27,807 bases of DNA from an uncultured Lachnospiraceae bacterium. Lineage in GTDB: Bacteria > Bacillota > Clostridia > Lachnospirales > Lachnospiraceae. Where the stretch lies: assembly GCA_937950565.1 (NCBI GenBank), contig CALFCS010000169.1, positions 1 to 27,807 of the forward strand, given 5' to 3'. The position numbers were made by a program, and so were the translations under genes. Below the pieces are notes generated by a model. That model saw nothing but the letters and a program-made list of their open reading frames with translations, was not told where the DNA came from and made no database searches. Numbering within the stretch: the stretch's first letter is position 1; every line of letters begins with the position of its first letter. Of this stretch, positions 1 to 8,510 are shown piece by piece.

Positions 1-1899
1 GTTTACTCCGTCGATTCCGCGGTCATCCCACTCTGCATCTAACTCCGGCGGTCCTACGAACAACTCATACATTCTTAAGGAGTCGCATCCGTAATCTCTT
101 ACAAGGTCATCCGGAGATACCACATTTCCTTTGGACTTGCTCATCTTGATTCCATTCTTACCTGTAATCATTCCCTGGTTGAACAGCTTCTGGAACGGCT
201 CATCAAAGTCAATTGCCCCGATGTCGCACAGGAACTTCGTATAGAATCTGGAATACAGAAGGTGCAGTACTGCGTGCTCTACGCCGCCGATGTACATATC
301 TACTGGAAGCATCGCATCTGCTTTTTCCTTGGATACCAGTTCTTTATCATTGTGATTATCTACATAACGCAGGAAGTACCAGGAGGAACCTGCCCACTGC
401 GGCATTGTATTTGTTTCACGTTTCGCATCTTTTCCGCAGACCGGACATTTGCAGTTTACCCATTCGTCAATCGCTGCAAGCGGTGATTCCCCGGTTCCTG
501 TCGGCTCATAAGATTCTACGTCCGGCAGGCGAAGCGGTAATTCCTCTTCCGGCACTGGTACACATCCGCAATCCGGACAATGTACAATCGGAATTGGCTC
601 ACCCCAGTAACGCTGGCGGGAGAATACCCAGTCACGCAGTTTATAATTTACAGTGGCACGTCCGATACCTCTCTCTTCGATGATATGCGGAGCTTCTTTT
701 TTAAGAACCGCAGACTCCATTCCGTTCCACTCTCCGGAATTAATCATCGTTCCGGATGCCTCTGTATAAGCCTCTGTCATATTTTCAATTTCTTTTCCGT
801 CTTTTGCAATAACCTGAATAATCGGAATGCCAAATTTTGTTGCAAACTCAAAGTCACGGTCATCATGTGCAGGCACGCACATAATTGCTCCGGTACCGTA
901 ATCTGCCAGTACATAATCAGACAGCCAGATTGGTGTCTTCTCTCCATTTAACGGATTAATCGCATAGCTTCCGGTAAACACACCCGTTTTTTCTTTGTCC
1001 TGCAGACGGTCAACATTTGACTTCATGGAAGCATCATAAACATACTTTTCTACCGCTTCTCTTGTCTCATCTGTGGCAAGACTTGCCGCAAGCTCATGCT
1101 CCGGCGCCAGTACCATAAAGGTAGCGCCATAAAGGGTATCCGGTCTGGTTGTATAGACTGTAATCTTCTCTTCTCGCCCCTCTACCGGGAAATCAACTTC
1201 TGCACCATAGGATTTTCCAATCCAGTCTGTCTGCATTTTCTTGACTTTCTCCGGCCAGTCAAGCTTATCCAGGTCATTTAAGAGACGCTCTGCATATGCA
1301 GTAATCTTCAGCATCCACTGGCGCAGGTTCTTCTTCGTTACCTCAGCGCCGCACCGCTCACATTTTCCATTTACTACTTCTTCATTTGCAAGACCTGTTT
1401 TACAGGAAGGACACCAGTTAATCGGAAATTCTTTCTCATATGCGAGTCCTTCTTTAAACATTTTCACAAAAATCCACTGCGTCCATTTATAAAACGCAGG
1501 ATCGGTTGTATTTACTTCTCTGTCCCAATCATAAAGGGCCGCAATTTCATTAATCTGACGTTTAATATTCTTTACATTCTCTGCAGTCGAAATTGCCGGA
1601 TGAACGCCCATCTTAATTGCATAATTCTCTGCCGGGAGTCCGAATGCATCCCATCCCATCGGATGAATAATATAATATCCCTGCTGTAACTTATACCGGC
1701 TCCACACATCAGAAATTACATATCCTCTCCAATGTCCTACATGAAGACCGTTTCCTGACGGATACGGGAACATATCCAGACAGTAATATTTCTCCCGTTT
1801 ACTTCCATCCTCATTCTCTGTCACATTCACCGGATTCTTTTCCCAGTTTTCACGCCATTTTTTCTCAATCGCTTTATGATTATATGGTATTTTTGACAT
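1..1899 (-). CDS. leuS: Leucyl-tRNA synthetase, 3' end cut by window edge
   Basis: This is a class I aminoacyl-tRNA synthetase that charges tRNA-Leu in the cytoplasm. The frame is open for 633 codons from the ATG at 1897-1899 to the window edge; full bacterial LeuRS is about 800-860 residues, so only the C-terminal anticodon-binding part is missing. The start reads MSKIPYNHKAIEKKW. The HIGH-type motif appears as YPSGNGLHVGH near residue 50. Zn-ribbon-like CPSC/CERCG and CPDC/CPVCG pairs, a CP1 editing insertion with TTRPDTLYG, and the KMSKS loop (plus-strand 135-152) are all visible. A strong GGAGGAG ribosome binding site lies just upstream. It has its own promoter and an unusual leader, described separately. 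The identification is near certain. Confidence 0.98.
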   Translation of the reverse strand, partial: MSKIPYNHKAIEKKWRENWEKNPVNVTENEDGSKREKYYCLDMFPYPSGNGLHVGHWRGYVISDVWSRYKLQQGYYIIHPMGWDAFGLPAENYAIKMGVHPAISTAENVKNIKRQINEIAALYDWDREVNTTDPAFYKWTQWIFVKMFKEGLAYEKEFPINWCPSCKTGLANEEVVNGKCERCGAEVTKKNLRQWMLKITAYAERLLNDLDKLDWPEKVKKMQTDWIGKSYGAEVDFPVEGREEKITVYTTRPDTLYGATFMVLAPEHELAASLATDETREAVEKYVYDASMKSNVDRLQDKEKTGVFTGSYAINPLNGEKTPIWLSDYVLADYGTGAIMCVPAHDDRDFEFATKFGIPIIQVIAKDGKEIENMTEAYTEASGTMINSGEWNGMESAVLKKEAPHIIEERGIGRATVNYKLRDWVFSRQRYWGEPIPIVHCPDCGCVPVPEEELPLRLPDVESYEPTGTGESPLAAIDEWVNCKCPVCGKDAKRETNTMPQWAGSSWYFLRYVDNHNDKELVSKEKADAMLPVDMYIGGVEHAVLHLLYSRFYTKFLCDIGAIDFDEPFQKLFNQGMITGKNGIKMSKSKGNVVSPDDLVRDYGCDSLRMYELFVGPPELDAEWDDRGIDGVN

Positions 1900-1934
1900 C
1901 GTAACTCTCCTCCTGCTTTTTTCCTATCTAAATA

Positions 1935-1990
1935 TAGCCCTCCCGTCTCCAAGAGACAGGAAGGCTACTTTCCGTTATAACACTCTTTTC
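1935..1990 (-). promoter_or_regulatory. leuS leader hairpin resembling a decayed T-box
   Basis: In the leuS leader RNA, bases 1967 to 1935 form a 15-pair hairpin with a three-base loop. Two pairs are G-U in the minus-strand RNA but would be A/C mismatches in the plus-strand RNA, so the fold belongs to the leuS transcript. Just 5' of it (1990-1969) the RNA reads AGAGUGUUAUAACGG, close to the usual T-box antiterminator core AGAGUGGUACCGCGG. A T-box senses uncharged tRNA and is common upstream of aaRS genes in Firmicutes. Here no U-tract follows the hairpin, the UGGN bulge is not preserved, and the likely transcript start leaves no room for Stem I. I therefore read this as a relic or a different leader element, not a working T-box. 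Confidence 0.5.
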
Positions 1991-2021
1991 GAACGTTCTC
2001 GCAATATATTTCACGATAACT

Positions 2022-2050
2022 ATTATATGAAGAATGTTAATACAAGTCAA
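2022..2050 (-). promoter_or_regulatory. Promoter of leuS
   Basis: On the minus strand there is a -35 TTGACT (2045-2050) and a perfect -10 TATAAT (2022-2027) separated by 17 bases. Transcription should begin near 2015, giving a leader of roughly 115 bases before the leuS ATG. This is a standard housekeeping-sigma promoter by sequence. Confidence 0.75.
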
Positions 2051-2137
2051 GTCTTGATTCTTCTATTATCCTGACTTTTTACTAATTCAAATATTACCCA
2101 AAGCAAATATTATCAATATAATTTTTGAACATTTCAG

Positions 2138-2166
2138 TTGTTTCTGTCTGCATATTCATGTATAAT
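2138..2166 (+). promoter_or_regulatory. Promoter of the small P-loop gene
   Basis: A -35 TTGTTT (2138-2143) and a -10 TATAAT (2161-2166) are spaced by 17 bases on the plus strand, about 60 bases before the ATG at 2229. It is divergent from the leuS promoter in the same 330-base intergenic region. Confidence 0.6.
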
Positions 2167-2228
2167 AAAAGTAAATAAATCGTACTGATATTTTCAGTAA
2201 ATTATGATACATAAAGGAGAGTTCGCCA

Positions 2229-2651
2229 ATGGTAAATTTATTAACAGGCCCGAAAGGCAGCGGCAAAACACAGCAAATGATTGAACAGGCTAATAAGAAA
2301 GCCAAAGAATGTAACGGAAATGTAGTATTTATCAAGAAAACTCACAGAGATACAGTAAGTGTTGCATTTGATATTCGTACAATTTGTATGGATGATTTCA
2401 CATCTATTACAAATATCGACGAATATATCGGATTTTTATATGGAATGTATAGTTCCAATCATGATATTGAATGTATCTTTATTGACGGTATCTTGAAGCA
2501 TGCTGACATTTCTCTCGAAAATATGCCGGAATTTATTGAAAGGCTCAAGAAAATTTCTAAGGAATGTGGTATTGATTTTTATGTAAGCATCAGTGCTGCA
2601 AAAGATGATTTAAAAGACATTAATCCTGACGGATGTAGTTATTTAAATTAA
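2229..2651 (+). CDS. Small P-loop NTP-binding protein of unknown role
   Basis: A 140-residue soluble protein. A Walker A motif, GPKGSGKT (residues 7-14), sits almost at the N-terminus and a Walker B-like CIFIDG lies at residues 82-87. No further domain is attached. The layout (P-loop, short lid region, hhhhDG strand) resembles the core of thymidine-kinase-like or RecA-like ATPases, but I cannot name a family. An AAAGGAG ribosome binding site precedes the ATG at good spacing. The gene has its own promoter and is followed by a stem-loop with a U-tract, so it may be transcribed alone or read through into the CapA-like gene 100 bases downstream. Binding of a nucleotide is likely; any specific function is unknown. 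Confidence 0.8.
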   Translation: MVNLLTGPKGSGKTQQMIEQANKKAKECNGNVVFIKKTHRDTVSVAFDIRTICMDDFTSITNIDEYIGFLYGMYSSNHDIECIFIDGILKHADISLENMPEFIERLKKISKECGIDFYVSISAAKDDLKDINPDGCSYLN

Positions 2652-2671
2652 AATAACGAAAGAAAAGAAAC

Positions 2672-2730
2672 GGAGATTTTCGGATATGGCCAGGCAAGAG
2701 TCCTGCTTCTTATCTGTAAATCTCCTTTTT
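2672..2730 (+). terminator. Stem-loop terminator after the P-loop gene
   Basis: GGAGATTT (2672-2679) pairs with AAATCTCC (2718-2725), followed directly by five T's. Inside the long loop, GATA/TATC and CAGG/CCTG can pair and extend the stem. It lies between two same-strand genes and could act as a partial terminator for the CapA-like gene. Confidence 0.65.
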
Positions 2731-2750
2731 CATTATACGGGTAGATAAAA

Positions 2751-3956
2751 ATGAATCAAAGACCAAGAAATATAAAAGATGCAAAGAGAAGACGTGCGAG
2801 ACGCCGCCGTGTCCGGCGGATCCGTGCCATACTCTGCCTGGTCATTCTGTTTCTCCTATGTCTGGGTATTTTTTTCGGAATCAGGGGAATCGTTTCCAAA
2901 ATCCAATCTTCTTCCAAAAAAGAAGAAATGAAAACCGAAAATGCAGTTTCTGAAAAAAAAGAGCAAAAGAAGGCGTCAAATATCGACACATCTTCTGTAA
3001 AAGTAAAAGAACTCGTCATAAATACAAAAAAGGATGAGAAAAAGCAAAAAGCAGTAACTATTACGATCAGCTCCATGGGAGACTGCACACTTGGCACCGA
3101 CCAGAACTTTAACCCTGCCACAAGCCTGAACGCATATTATGATATGTACGGCGCAGATTATTTTTTCAAAAATGTGCGGAAGATACTGGAGGAGGATGAC
3201 TTGTCAATCGTAAATATGGAAGGTACCCTGACAGAATCCACTACACGCGCGGAGAAAAAATTTGCTTTCAAGGGTGCGCCGGAATACGCCTCTATTCTTT
3301 CCGGAAGCTCCGTAGAGGCAGCGAATCTTGCCAATAACCACAGCAAAGATTACGGCGCCTCCAGCTACGACGATACCATCGCCAATCTGGAGGAAGCAGG
3401 CATTACCACATTTGGTTATGAAAATGTCGCTCTCCTTGAGATTAAGGGTGTAAAAGTTGGTCTTACCGGGATCTATGAGTTGGCAGAACATTTGGGAAAA
3501 AAACAACAGGTAAAAGAAAACATCGCTGCCCTGAAGGAAGCAGGCGCACAACTGATTATTGTTAATTTCCACTGGGGAATTGAACGGGAATATACTCCGA
3601 ATTCTATCCAGAAGGAGCTTGCCCACCTTGCCATTGATGAGGGCGCCGACCTTGTAATCGGACATCATCCCCATGTTCTGCAAGGCATTGAAAATTACAA
3701 AAATAAATACATTGCCTATAGTCTGGGAAACTTCTGCTTCGGTGGCAACTCAAACCCGGGAGACAAGGATACCATGATCTTCCAGCAGACCTTTACGATT
3801 ACAAAAGAGGGTGTGGAAGAAGACGATGACATTAACATCATCCCTTGTTCTCTTTCTTCCGTAAGCACGAAAAATGATTACTGTCCGACCCCGTTAGAGG
3901 GAGATTCTAAAGAAGCAGTCATGAAAAAAATTGAAAAATATAGTGAGGGGTTATAA
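2751..3956 (+). CDS. CapA-family membrane-anchored metallophosphoesterase-like protein
   Basis: A 401-residue protein of the CapA/PgsA family, linked in Bacillus to poly-gamma-glutamate capsule assembly but widespread as stand-alone genes with unproven roles. Residues 1-25 are very Arg/Lys-rich, followed by one membrane segment (about 26-46), so the catalytic-like domain should lie outside the membrane. A charged Lys/Glu linker runs to about residue 100. The domain then shows MGD (109-111), NMEGTL (155-160), NLANNHSKDYG (192-202), HWG (274-276), GHHPH (304-308) and SLGNF (324-328), the metal-binding pattern of this family. No capB or capC is nearby, so capsule synthesis should not be assumed. 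The ribosome binding site is weak (GGGTAG). Confidence 0.88.
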   Translation: MNQRPRNIKDAKRRRARRRRVRRIRAILCLVILFLLCLGIFFGIRGIVSKIQSSSKKEEMKTENAVSEKKEQKKASNIDTSSVKVKELVINTKKDEKKQKAVTITISSMGDCTLGTDQNFNPATSLNAYYDMYGADYFFKNVRKILEEDDLSIVNMEGTLTESTTRAEKKFAFKGAPEYASILSGSSVEAANLANNHSKDYGASSYDDTIANLEEAGITTFGYENVALLEIKGVKVGLTGIYELAEHLGKKQQVKENIAALKEAGAQLIIVNFHWGIEREYTPNSIQKELAHLAIDEGADLVIGHHPHVLQGIENYKNKYIAYSLGNFCFGGNSNPGDKDTMIFQQTFTITKEGVEEDDDINIIPCSLSSVSTKNDYCPTPLEGDSKEAVMKKIEKYSEGL

Positions 3957-3967
3957 ATCCCTCACTA
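3941..3967. terminator. Bidirectional terminator between convergent genes
   Basis: TAGTGAGGG (3941-3949) pairs with CCCTCACTA (3959-3967) around a 9-base loop. The loop holds the TAA stop of the CapA-like gene. On the minus strand the stem is followed by a U-rich run, so it also ends the trkA-trkH operon transcript arriving from the other side. Confidence 0.8.
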
Positions 3968-3989
3968 CATTTATTCGTCCACAATATTT

Positions 3990-5591
3990 TCACCTGATAG
4001 TAAGCGACATAACCGTATTCGCCTCTTCTCCTTCTTTATACTCCAGTTTCACCTTCTGTCCGACTTCACATCTGACAACATCAATAAAGTCAACGACCGA
4101 AACATCGAAGATATCATCTGACTCTGTTACCATAATGTAATAATGAGAAGTCCCGTCGATGACCGCCTGGGCAATCTTCGTAATCTCACCCTCTATCTCC
4201 TTTATTTCGCGGACATCTTTTTCTTCTTCCTTTACACCATTACTCAATAAAAGATCCAGATAATTTTCTTCACACTGAACCACACTGTCACCAATCGCCA
4301 CAATCTGATATTTCTGGACATTTACCATCGCATATTTCTTAACAAGCCCCGCATCGTCCTTCAAAGCCAGGAAATATGTCGGTTCATCAGAAATATTCAA
4401 AAGCAGCGGAAATGTTGCCGTATAGTGAAGATTCTGCACCTGTCCTTCTGCCGAAGACATCGCTGAGGATTCTGTTGCTCCTTCTACCGTATAATATTTC
4501 GTCTCCATTGTCCTCTGGTTTGCCAGAACAAATCCCACATTAGACTGATCTCCATTTACAGAAGTAACGCCTGTATACATCCATACGTCATCATCCAGCG
4601 CCAGGTAATTATAACCATCTGTTGTTTTCAGGCAATCCTTCTGACTTAAAATACTGTTAAAAAATCCATGCTTCAACGTCCCATAATAATCAAACAGCTG
4701 TACGAGAAGATCTGCGGAATAAGCTCTGTCTACCCACTCCGGCACATCCTCCACTGCATACGTTTTCATGTCTCCGGTTACCGCATTACAAATCACGACT
4801 TTCCCCACTGTCTCGCCGCCAAAAAGTCCGATATTAAACTTTTTCACCGGAGCAATCCAGTAAGGAGTCCCGTCATCATCAATCTCAAAGCTCAATTCGC
4901 CGTAAATATAAGTCGGATGTGCGAAACGCAGGTGCCGGTAAATATTCCGGTTGAAATGCTCACAGGTCATATATTTCATTCCTTCTTTAAGCTTTACAAG
5001 CTCCGTATTCTGCGTTGCCATATTGATACGAATATAAGCCGGAATTCCCTCTGAGCGGTTCGTAAGCCATTTAATCAAGCTGGCATATTTAAGAGGCGAC
5101 ACCCGGACCGGATTATCCTTATAATTAATCTGCGAATAAATCTCATCCGCCTCAAACTGAGAAACCATATCCACCATGCTTCCCATCTTACGGTCACCCA
5201 GAATCTGTGCGGTATCTCTGTCCAAAAGCGGAATCTTATCAAAAGAAAGCTCTTCTATATCGTCAACAAAATCTCCCTCTTCCACCTGCATAAGCTGCTG
5301 GTATTTCTTTGCATTTACAATCGGCGAAGACAAAATAGCTCCTACAAAATACACAATGGCAAGTCCCAGTATCAGCACTGCAAAGGCTCTTATAATCTTA
5401 TTCTGTCTCAACTCATCTTTTCTGATTCTCTTCTTTAGTATATACACAACCGCTAATATCACAAACAGAAATATCATTACAAACCATGTGTCTGAAGAAT
5501 GAATATTAATCGCAGGGATTGTCACATAATAGTAAATGCCTGCCGCAAGTACCGCAAGTAATGTAATAAGAATCTTTCCTTTTGCTTTCAT
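3990..5591 (-). CDS. Conserved-looking membrane protein of unknown function, third gene of the Trk operon
   Basis: A 533-residue protein I do not recognise. Three hydrophobic segments lie at about residues 7-25, 36-53 and 68-88. A large hydrophilic part (90-533) follows, rich in aromatic beta-strand-like stretches, such as GTPYWIAPVKKF and the YNYLALDDDVWMYTGVTS region. The last 90 residues look like a separate small domain. No catalytic motif stands out. It starts 12 bases after trkH with a clear GGAGG site, so it is almost certainly cotranscribed with trkA and trkH. A role linked to potassium or cell-envelope homeostasis is a guess from context only. Confidence 0.85.
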   Translation of the reverse strand: MKAKGKILITLLAVLAAGIYYYVTIPAINIHSSDTWFVMIFLFVILAVVYILKKRIRKDELRQNKIIRAFAVLILGLAIVYFVGAILSSPIVNAKKYQQLMQVEEGDFVDDIEELSFDKIPLLDRDTAQILGDRKMGSMVDMVSQFEADEIYSQINYKDNPVRVSPLKYASLIKWLTNRSEGIPAYIRINMATQNTELVKLKEGMKYMTCEHFNRNIYRHLRFAHPTYIYGELSFEIDDDGTPYWIAPVKKFNIGLFGGETVGKVVICNAVTGDMKTYAVEDVPEWVDRAYSADLLVQLFDYYGTLKHGFFNSILSQKDCLKTTDGYNYLALDDDVWMYTGVTSVNGDQSNVGFVLANQRTMETKYYTVEGATESSAMSSAEGQVQNLHYTATFPLLLNISDEPTYFLALKDDAGLVKKYAMVNVQKYQIVAIGDSVVQCEENYLDLLLSNGVKEEEKDVREIKEIEGEITKIAQAVIDGTSHYYIMVTESDDIFDVSVVDFIDVVRCEVGQKVKLEYKEGEEANTVMSLTIR

Positions 5592-5603
5592 TTTCTACCT
5601 CCA

Positions 5604-7052
5604 TTAGAATTTCTTCTGCCATATAAACGCCGTAAACAACATCAAAAACGGAAAGATTTCCAGACGCCCCGCCAGCATATCAAAACAGAAGACAAGCTTG
5701 GATAGTGGGGAAAAATCTGCGAAGCTTCCTGCCGGCCCCACTTCTGAAATACCCGGACCTATGTTATTTATCGTTGCCATGACTGAACTGAATATTGTTG
5801 CAAAATCTTTATTATCCAACGACACAAGCAGAATCGAAAGAATCACAATCCCGGCATATGCCATAAGGAATACATAAACGGTTTTCAACACGTCTTCGCC
5901 CATCTTTTTCCCATTTACACGGATAATACTGACAGACTTCGGATGTACAAGCTTCTTTATCTCCTGTTTAATTCGTTTTAAAACAATAAGAACTCGTGAT
6001 ACTTTGATACCTCCTCCTGTGGAGGATGCACATGCTCCAATTGCCATAAGCAGTAACAAGATACATTGTGAAAACATCGGCCAGTAATTAAAATCTGCCG
6101 TTGAATATCCTGTTGTCGTAATGATCGATGCCACCTGGAAAATCGCATAACGGAATGCTGTCAGTGGATTCGGATACTGCGGGCTGATATTTACTGTAAT
6201 ACATGCTGTTGCAGCTGCTATAATCACCAGATATGCCCGAAGCTCTTCATTCTTCCATACTGGCTTAACCTCACCCAGCAGCAGGAAAAAATATAAATTA
6301 AAATTCACGCCAAATAAAATCATAAACAGAGAAATCACGCCATCAATATATGCACTTTCAAAATGCCCTACACTAGCAGCATAATTAGAAAATCCACCTG
6401 TCCCGGCTGTACCAAAAGAATGAACCAGACTGTCAAACAGATTCATTCCTCCCAACATAAGGAGCAATACCTCCATGATTGTCATTCCAAGATACATACC
6501 GTACAAAATTCTTGCAGTTGACATGGTCTTAGGTACAAGCTTATCCTTTTCCGGCCCCGGTACTTCAGCACGTATCAGATACATAGAGCTCTTTTTATCA
6601 AGCGTCGTAATGACCATGACAAACACCAGAACCCCCATTCCACCTATCCAGTGCGTAAAGCTTCTCCAGAAAGCCATACTATAAGGAAGTGCTTCCACAT
6701 CCTTTAAAATTGTTGAACCGGTTGTCGTAAATCCGGAAACCGTTTCAAAAAACGCATCCAGATAAAAGGGAATACTCCCGGATATTGTAAATGGCAGCGC
6801 TCCGAAAAGTGACCACAAAATCCACGCACCAGCTACAATTACCATACCTTCCTTTCGGTAAATGGTTGTATCCTCCGGCTTTTTTCTTCCAAAAATAACA
6901 TACACCAGTATGAGAATTACAGCCGGAGCCAAAAAAGCAAGGATTTCCTTCTTTTCTCCGTAGATTGCTCCAACAATCATCGGAAGTAAAAGCAAAAGTG
7001 CTTCTACCCCCAGCATCTTGCCTAAAATATAACGTATCATCTTTGTATTCAT
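5604..7052 (-). CDS. trkH: TrkH/KtrB-type potassium transporter subunit
   Basis: An integral membrane subunit for potassium uptake, 482 residues, normal for the family. The four pore-loop repeats of the TrkH/KtrB/HKT superfamily can be seen: FTTTGST (108-114), GTAGTGGFSNY (214-224), TTTGYSTADF (312-321) and NNIGPGISEVGP (429-440). The conserved CASSTGGGIKVSR stretch lies at 341-353. The ATG overlaps the end of trkA by four bases (ATGA), so the two are translationally coupled. The unknown membrane gene follows. The gene could equally be labelled ktrB-like; the two-RCK-domain partner favours the Trk label. Confidence 0.95.
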   Translation of the reverse strand: MNTKMIRYILGKMLGVEALLLLLPMIVGAIYGEKKEILAFLAPAVILILVYVIFGRKKPEDTTIYRKEGMVIVAGAWILWSLFGALPFTISGSIPFYLDAFFETVSGFTTTGSTILKDVEALPYSMAFWRSFTHWIGGMGVLVFVMVITTLDKKSSMYLIRAEVPGPEKDKLVPKTMSTARILYGMYLGMTIMEVLLLMLGGMNLFDSLVHSFGTAGTGGFSNYAASVGHFESAYIDGVISLFMILFGVNFNLYFFLLLGEVKPVWKNEELRAYLVIIAAATACITVNISPQYPNPLTAFRYAIFQVASIITTTGYSTADFNYWPMFSQCILLLLMAIGACASSTGGGIKVSRVLIVLKRIKQEIKKLVHPKSVSIIRVNGKKMGEDVLKTVYVFLMAYAGIVILSILLVSLDNKDFATIFSSVMATINNIGPGISEVGPAGSFADFSPLSKLVFCFDMLAGRLEIFPFLMLFTAFIWQKKF

Positions 7053-8407
7053 AGAAAAATGTCCTTCAACTCTTTCATATTTTGTCCTGTTGTAACAACA
7101 ATCACGCTGTCGCCTACTTCCAGGTGATCATCACCATTTGGGATAATCACTCTCCGGCCACGACCAATACAGGCAATCAAATTGTTCGATTTTGTAGGCA
7201 GCTTTTTCAGAGGAATATTCGTGTACTCACATTCCTGCTTTATAATATATTCCTGCGCCTGAATCCGTCCATTTACAAGATAATAAAGAGTCTCTATGTT
7301 CGCGCTGCTGTAAGAATTCATTCTCGCTTTTACATACCCCAGTATCGCGTCTGCCGCCGCACTTTTGGCTGACACAACACTGTCAATTCCCATTCCTTCA
7401 ATCATCTGCGCACGTGTATCTTCATTCACTTTTGCAATAATTTTCTCCACACCATTCATCTTTGCAAACAGCGCCATGATGATATTTTCCTCATCCATAC
7501 CGGTAAGTGCAACAACCGCATCTGCATTACACATTCCCTCTTCAATCAGAAGGTCATGGTCTGCGGCATCTCCATGTATAATCGTCGCCTTTGGAAGCTG
7601 TTCACAAAGCTCCTCACACCGTTCTTCTTTTTTTTCAATAATTTTTACCTGCATTCCAGCCTGTAGAAGCTGCACCGCAAGATAAAAACTCAAATGCCCT
7701 CCTCCACAGATTAATACATTTTTAATTTTTGCATTTTTCCGTCCAAGCAGTTTAAAAAATGTCTTCAGGTCCTGATGCGTTGCCGCTATATGGATTTTAT
7801 CTCCTTTTTTCAGCACAAAATCTCCACCCGGAATATAAACTTCATTTCCACGTTTCACAGCACAAACCAGTATTTTTATCTGATATTTCCTATAGATTTC
7901 TGCCAGAGACAGATCGCTCAATGAACCTTCCTCTTTCACCGGATACTCGATCAGCTCTACTCTTCCTTTCATAAAAGTCTCTACTTTACTCGCTTCCGGA
8001 AAAAGTAATATCTTAGCCACCTCATTCGCAGCTGCCAGATCCGGATTTACCGTCATACTCAAATGTAAATCTTCCTTTAAAAGACCAATCTGCCGGTAAT
8101 ACACCGGATTACGCAGTCTCGCAATTGTATGTTTTGCCCCCAGCTTTCTTGCCAGAAGACAACTTAGCATATTTAATTCATCCGCCGACGCACATGCAAT
8201 CACAATATCCGCATTCGGCACATCCGCTCTCCTCTGCACTTCTGCATCTGCCCCATTACCTGTAATACAGAAAATATCCAGCTGGTTAAGGGCAGCCTGC
8301 AGCTTCCCCTCATTCTGATCAATCAAGACAATATCATAATTTTCTTCTGATAATTGTGTGGTCAGCTTATGTCCTACTTTACCATCACCTATAATTACTA
8401 CCTTCAT
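7049..8407 (-). CDS. trkA: Trk potassium uptake regulatory protein TrkA (two RCK modules)
   Basis: A cytoplasmic gating subunit that binds nucleotides and controls TrkH, 452 residues. It contains two tandem RCK units: an N-terminal Rossmann half starting VVIIGDGKVG (residues 3-12) with a C-terminal subdomain at about 140-220, and a second unit starting VLICGGGHLS (231-240) with a C-terminal subdomain at about 370-450. In many Firmicutes RCK-C domains bind cyclic di-AMP; nothing here proves that. The ribosome binding site is TTGGAG. A -10-like TATAAT (8450-8455) lies upstream without a good -35. No ydaO-type riboswitch is visible in the 100-base upstream gap. Confidence 0.96.
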   Translation of the reverse strand: MKVVIIGDGKVGHKLTTQLSEENYDIVLIDQNEGKLQAALNQLDIFCITGNGADAEVQRRADVPNADIVIACASADELNMLSCLLARKLGAKHTIARLRNPVYYRQIGLLKEDLHLSMTVNPDLAAANEVAKILLFPEASKVETFMKGRVELIEYPVKEEGSLSDLSLAEIYRKYQIKILVCAVKRGNEVYIPGGDFVLKKGDKIHIAATHQDLKTFFKLLGRKNAKIKNVLICGGGHLSFYLAVQLLQAGMQVKIIEKKEERCEELCEQLPKATIIHGDAADHDLLIEEGMCNADAVVALTGMDEENIIMALFAKMNGVEKIIAKVNEDTRAQMIEGMGIDSVVSAKSAAADAILGYVKARMNSYSSANIETLYYLVNGRIQAQEYIIKQECEYTNIPLKKLPTKSNNLIACIGRGRRVIIPNGDDHLEVGDSVIVVTTGQNMKELKDIFL

Positions 8408-8471
8408 CTTATGAACTCCAATATAAATATTTTATTTATAGCAAAGAAGATTATAGCACCTTTATATGAAG

Positions 8472-8495
8472 AAAAAAAGCCCTTTCAGGGCTTTT
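8472..8495 (-). terminator. Intrinsic terminator of the EF-G-like gene
   Basis: AAAAGCCCT (8475-8483) pairs with AGGGCTTTT (8487-8495) around a three-base loop. In the minus-strand RNA it ends in a run of seven U's, immediately after the EF-G-like stop codon. Confidence 0.9.
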
Positions 8496-8510
8496 CTTCT
8501 TTCCTCTTTT

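Noticed and set aside
2751..3956. Capsule (poly-gamma-glutamate) locus
   Set aside because: Only a CapA-like gene is present; no capB or capC homologue is in the window.
8408..8471. Cyclic di-AMP (ydaO-type) riboswitch before trkA
   Set aside because: The gap is only about 100 bases, half of it taken by the EF-G-like terminator, too short for that riboswitch.
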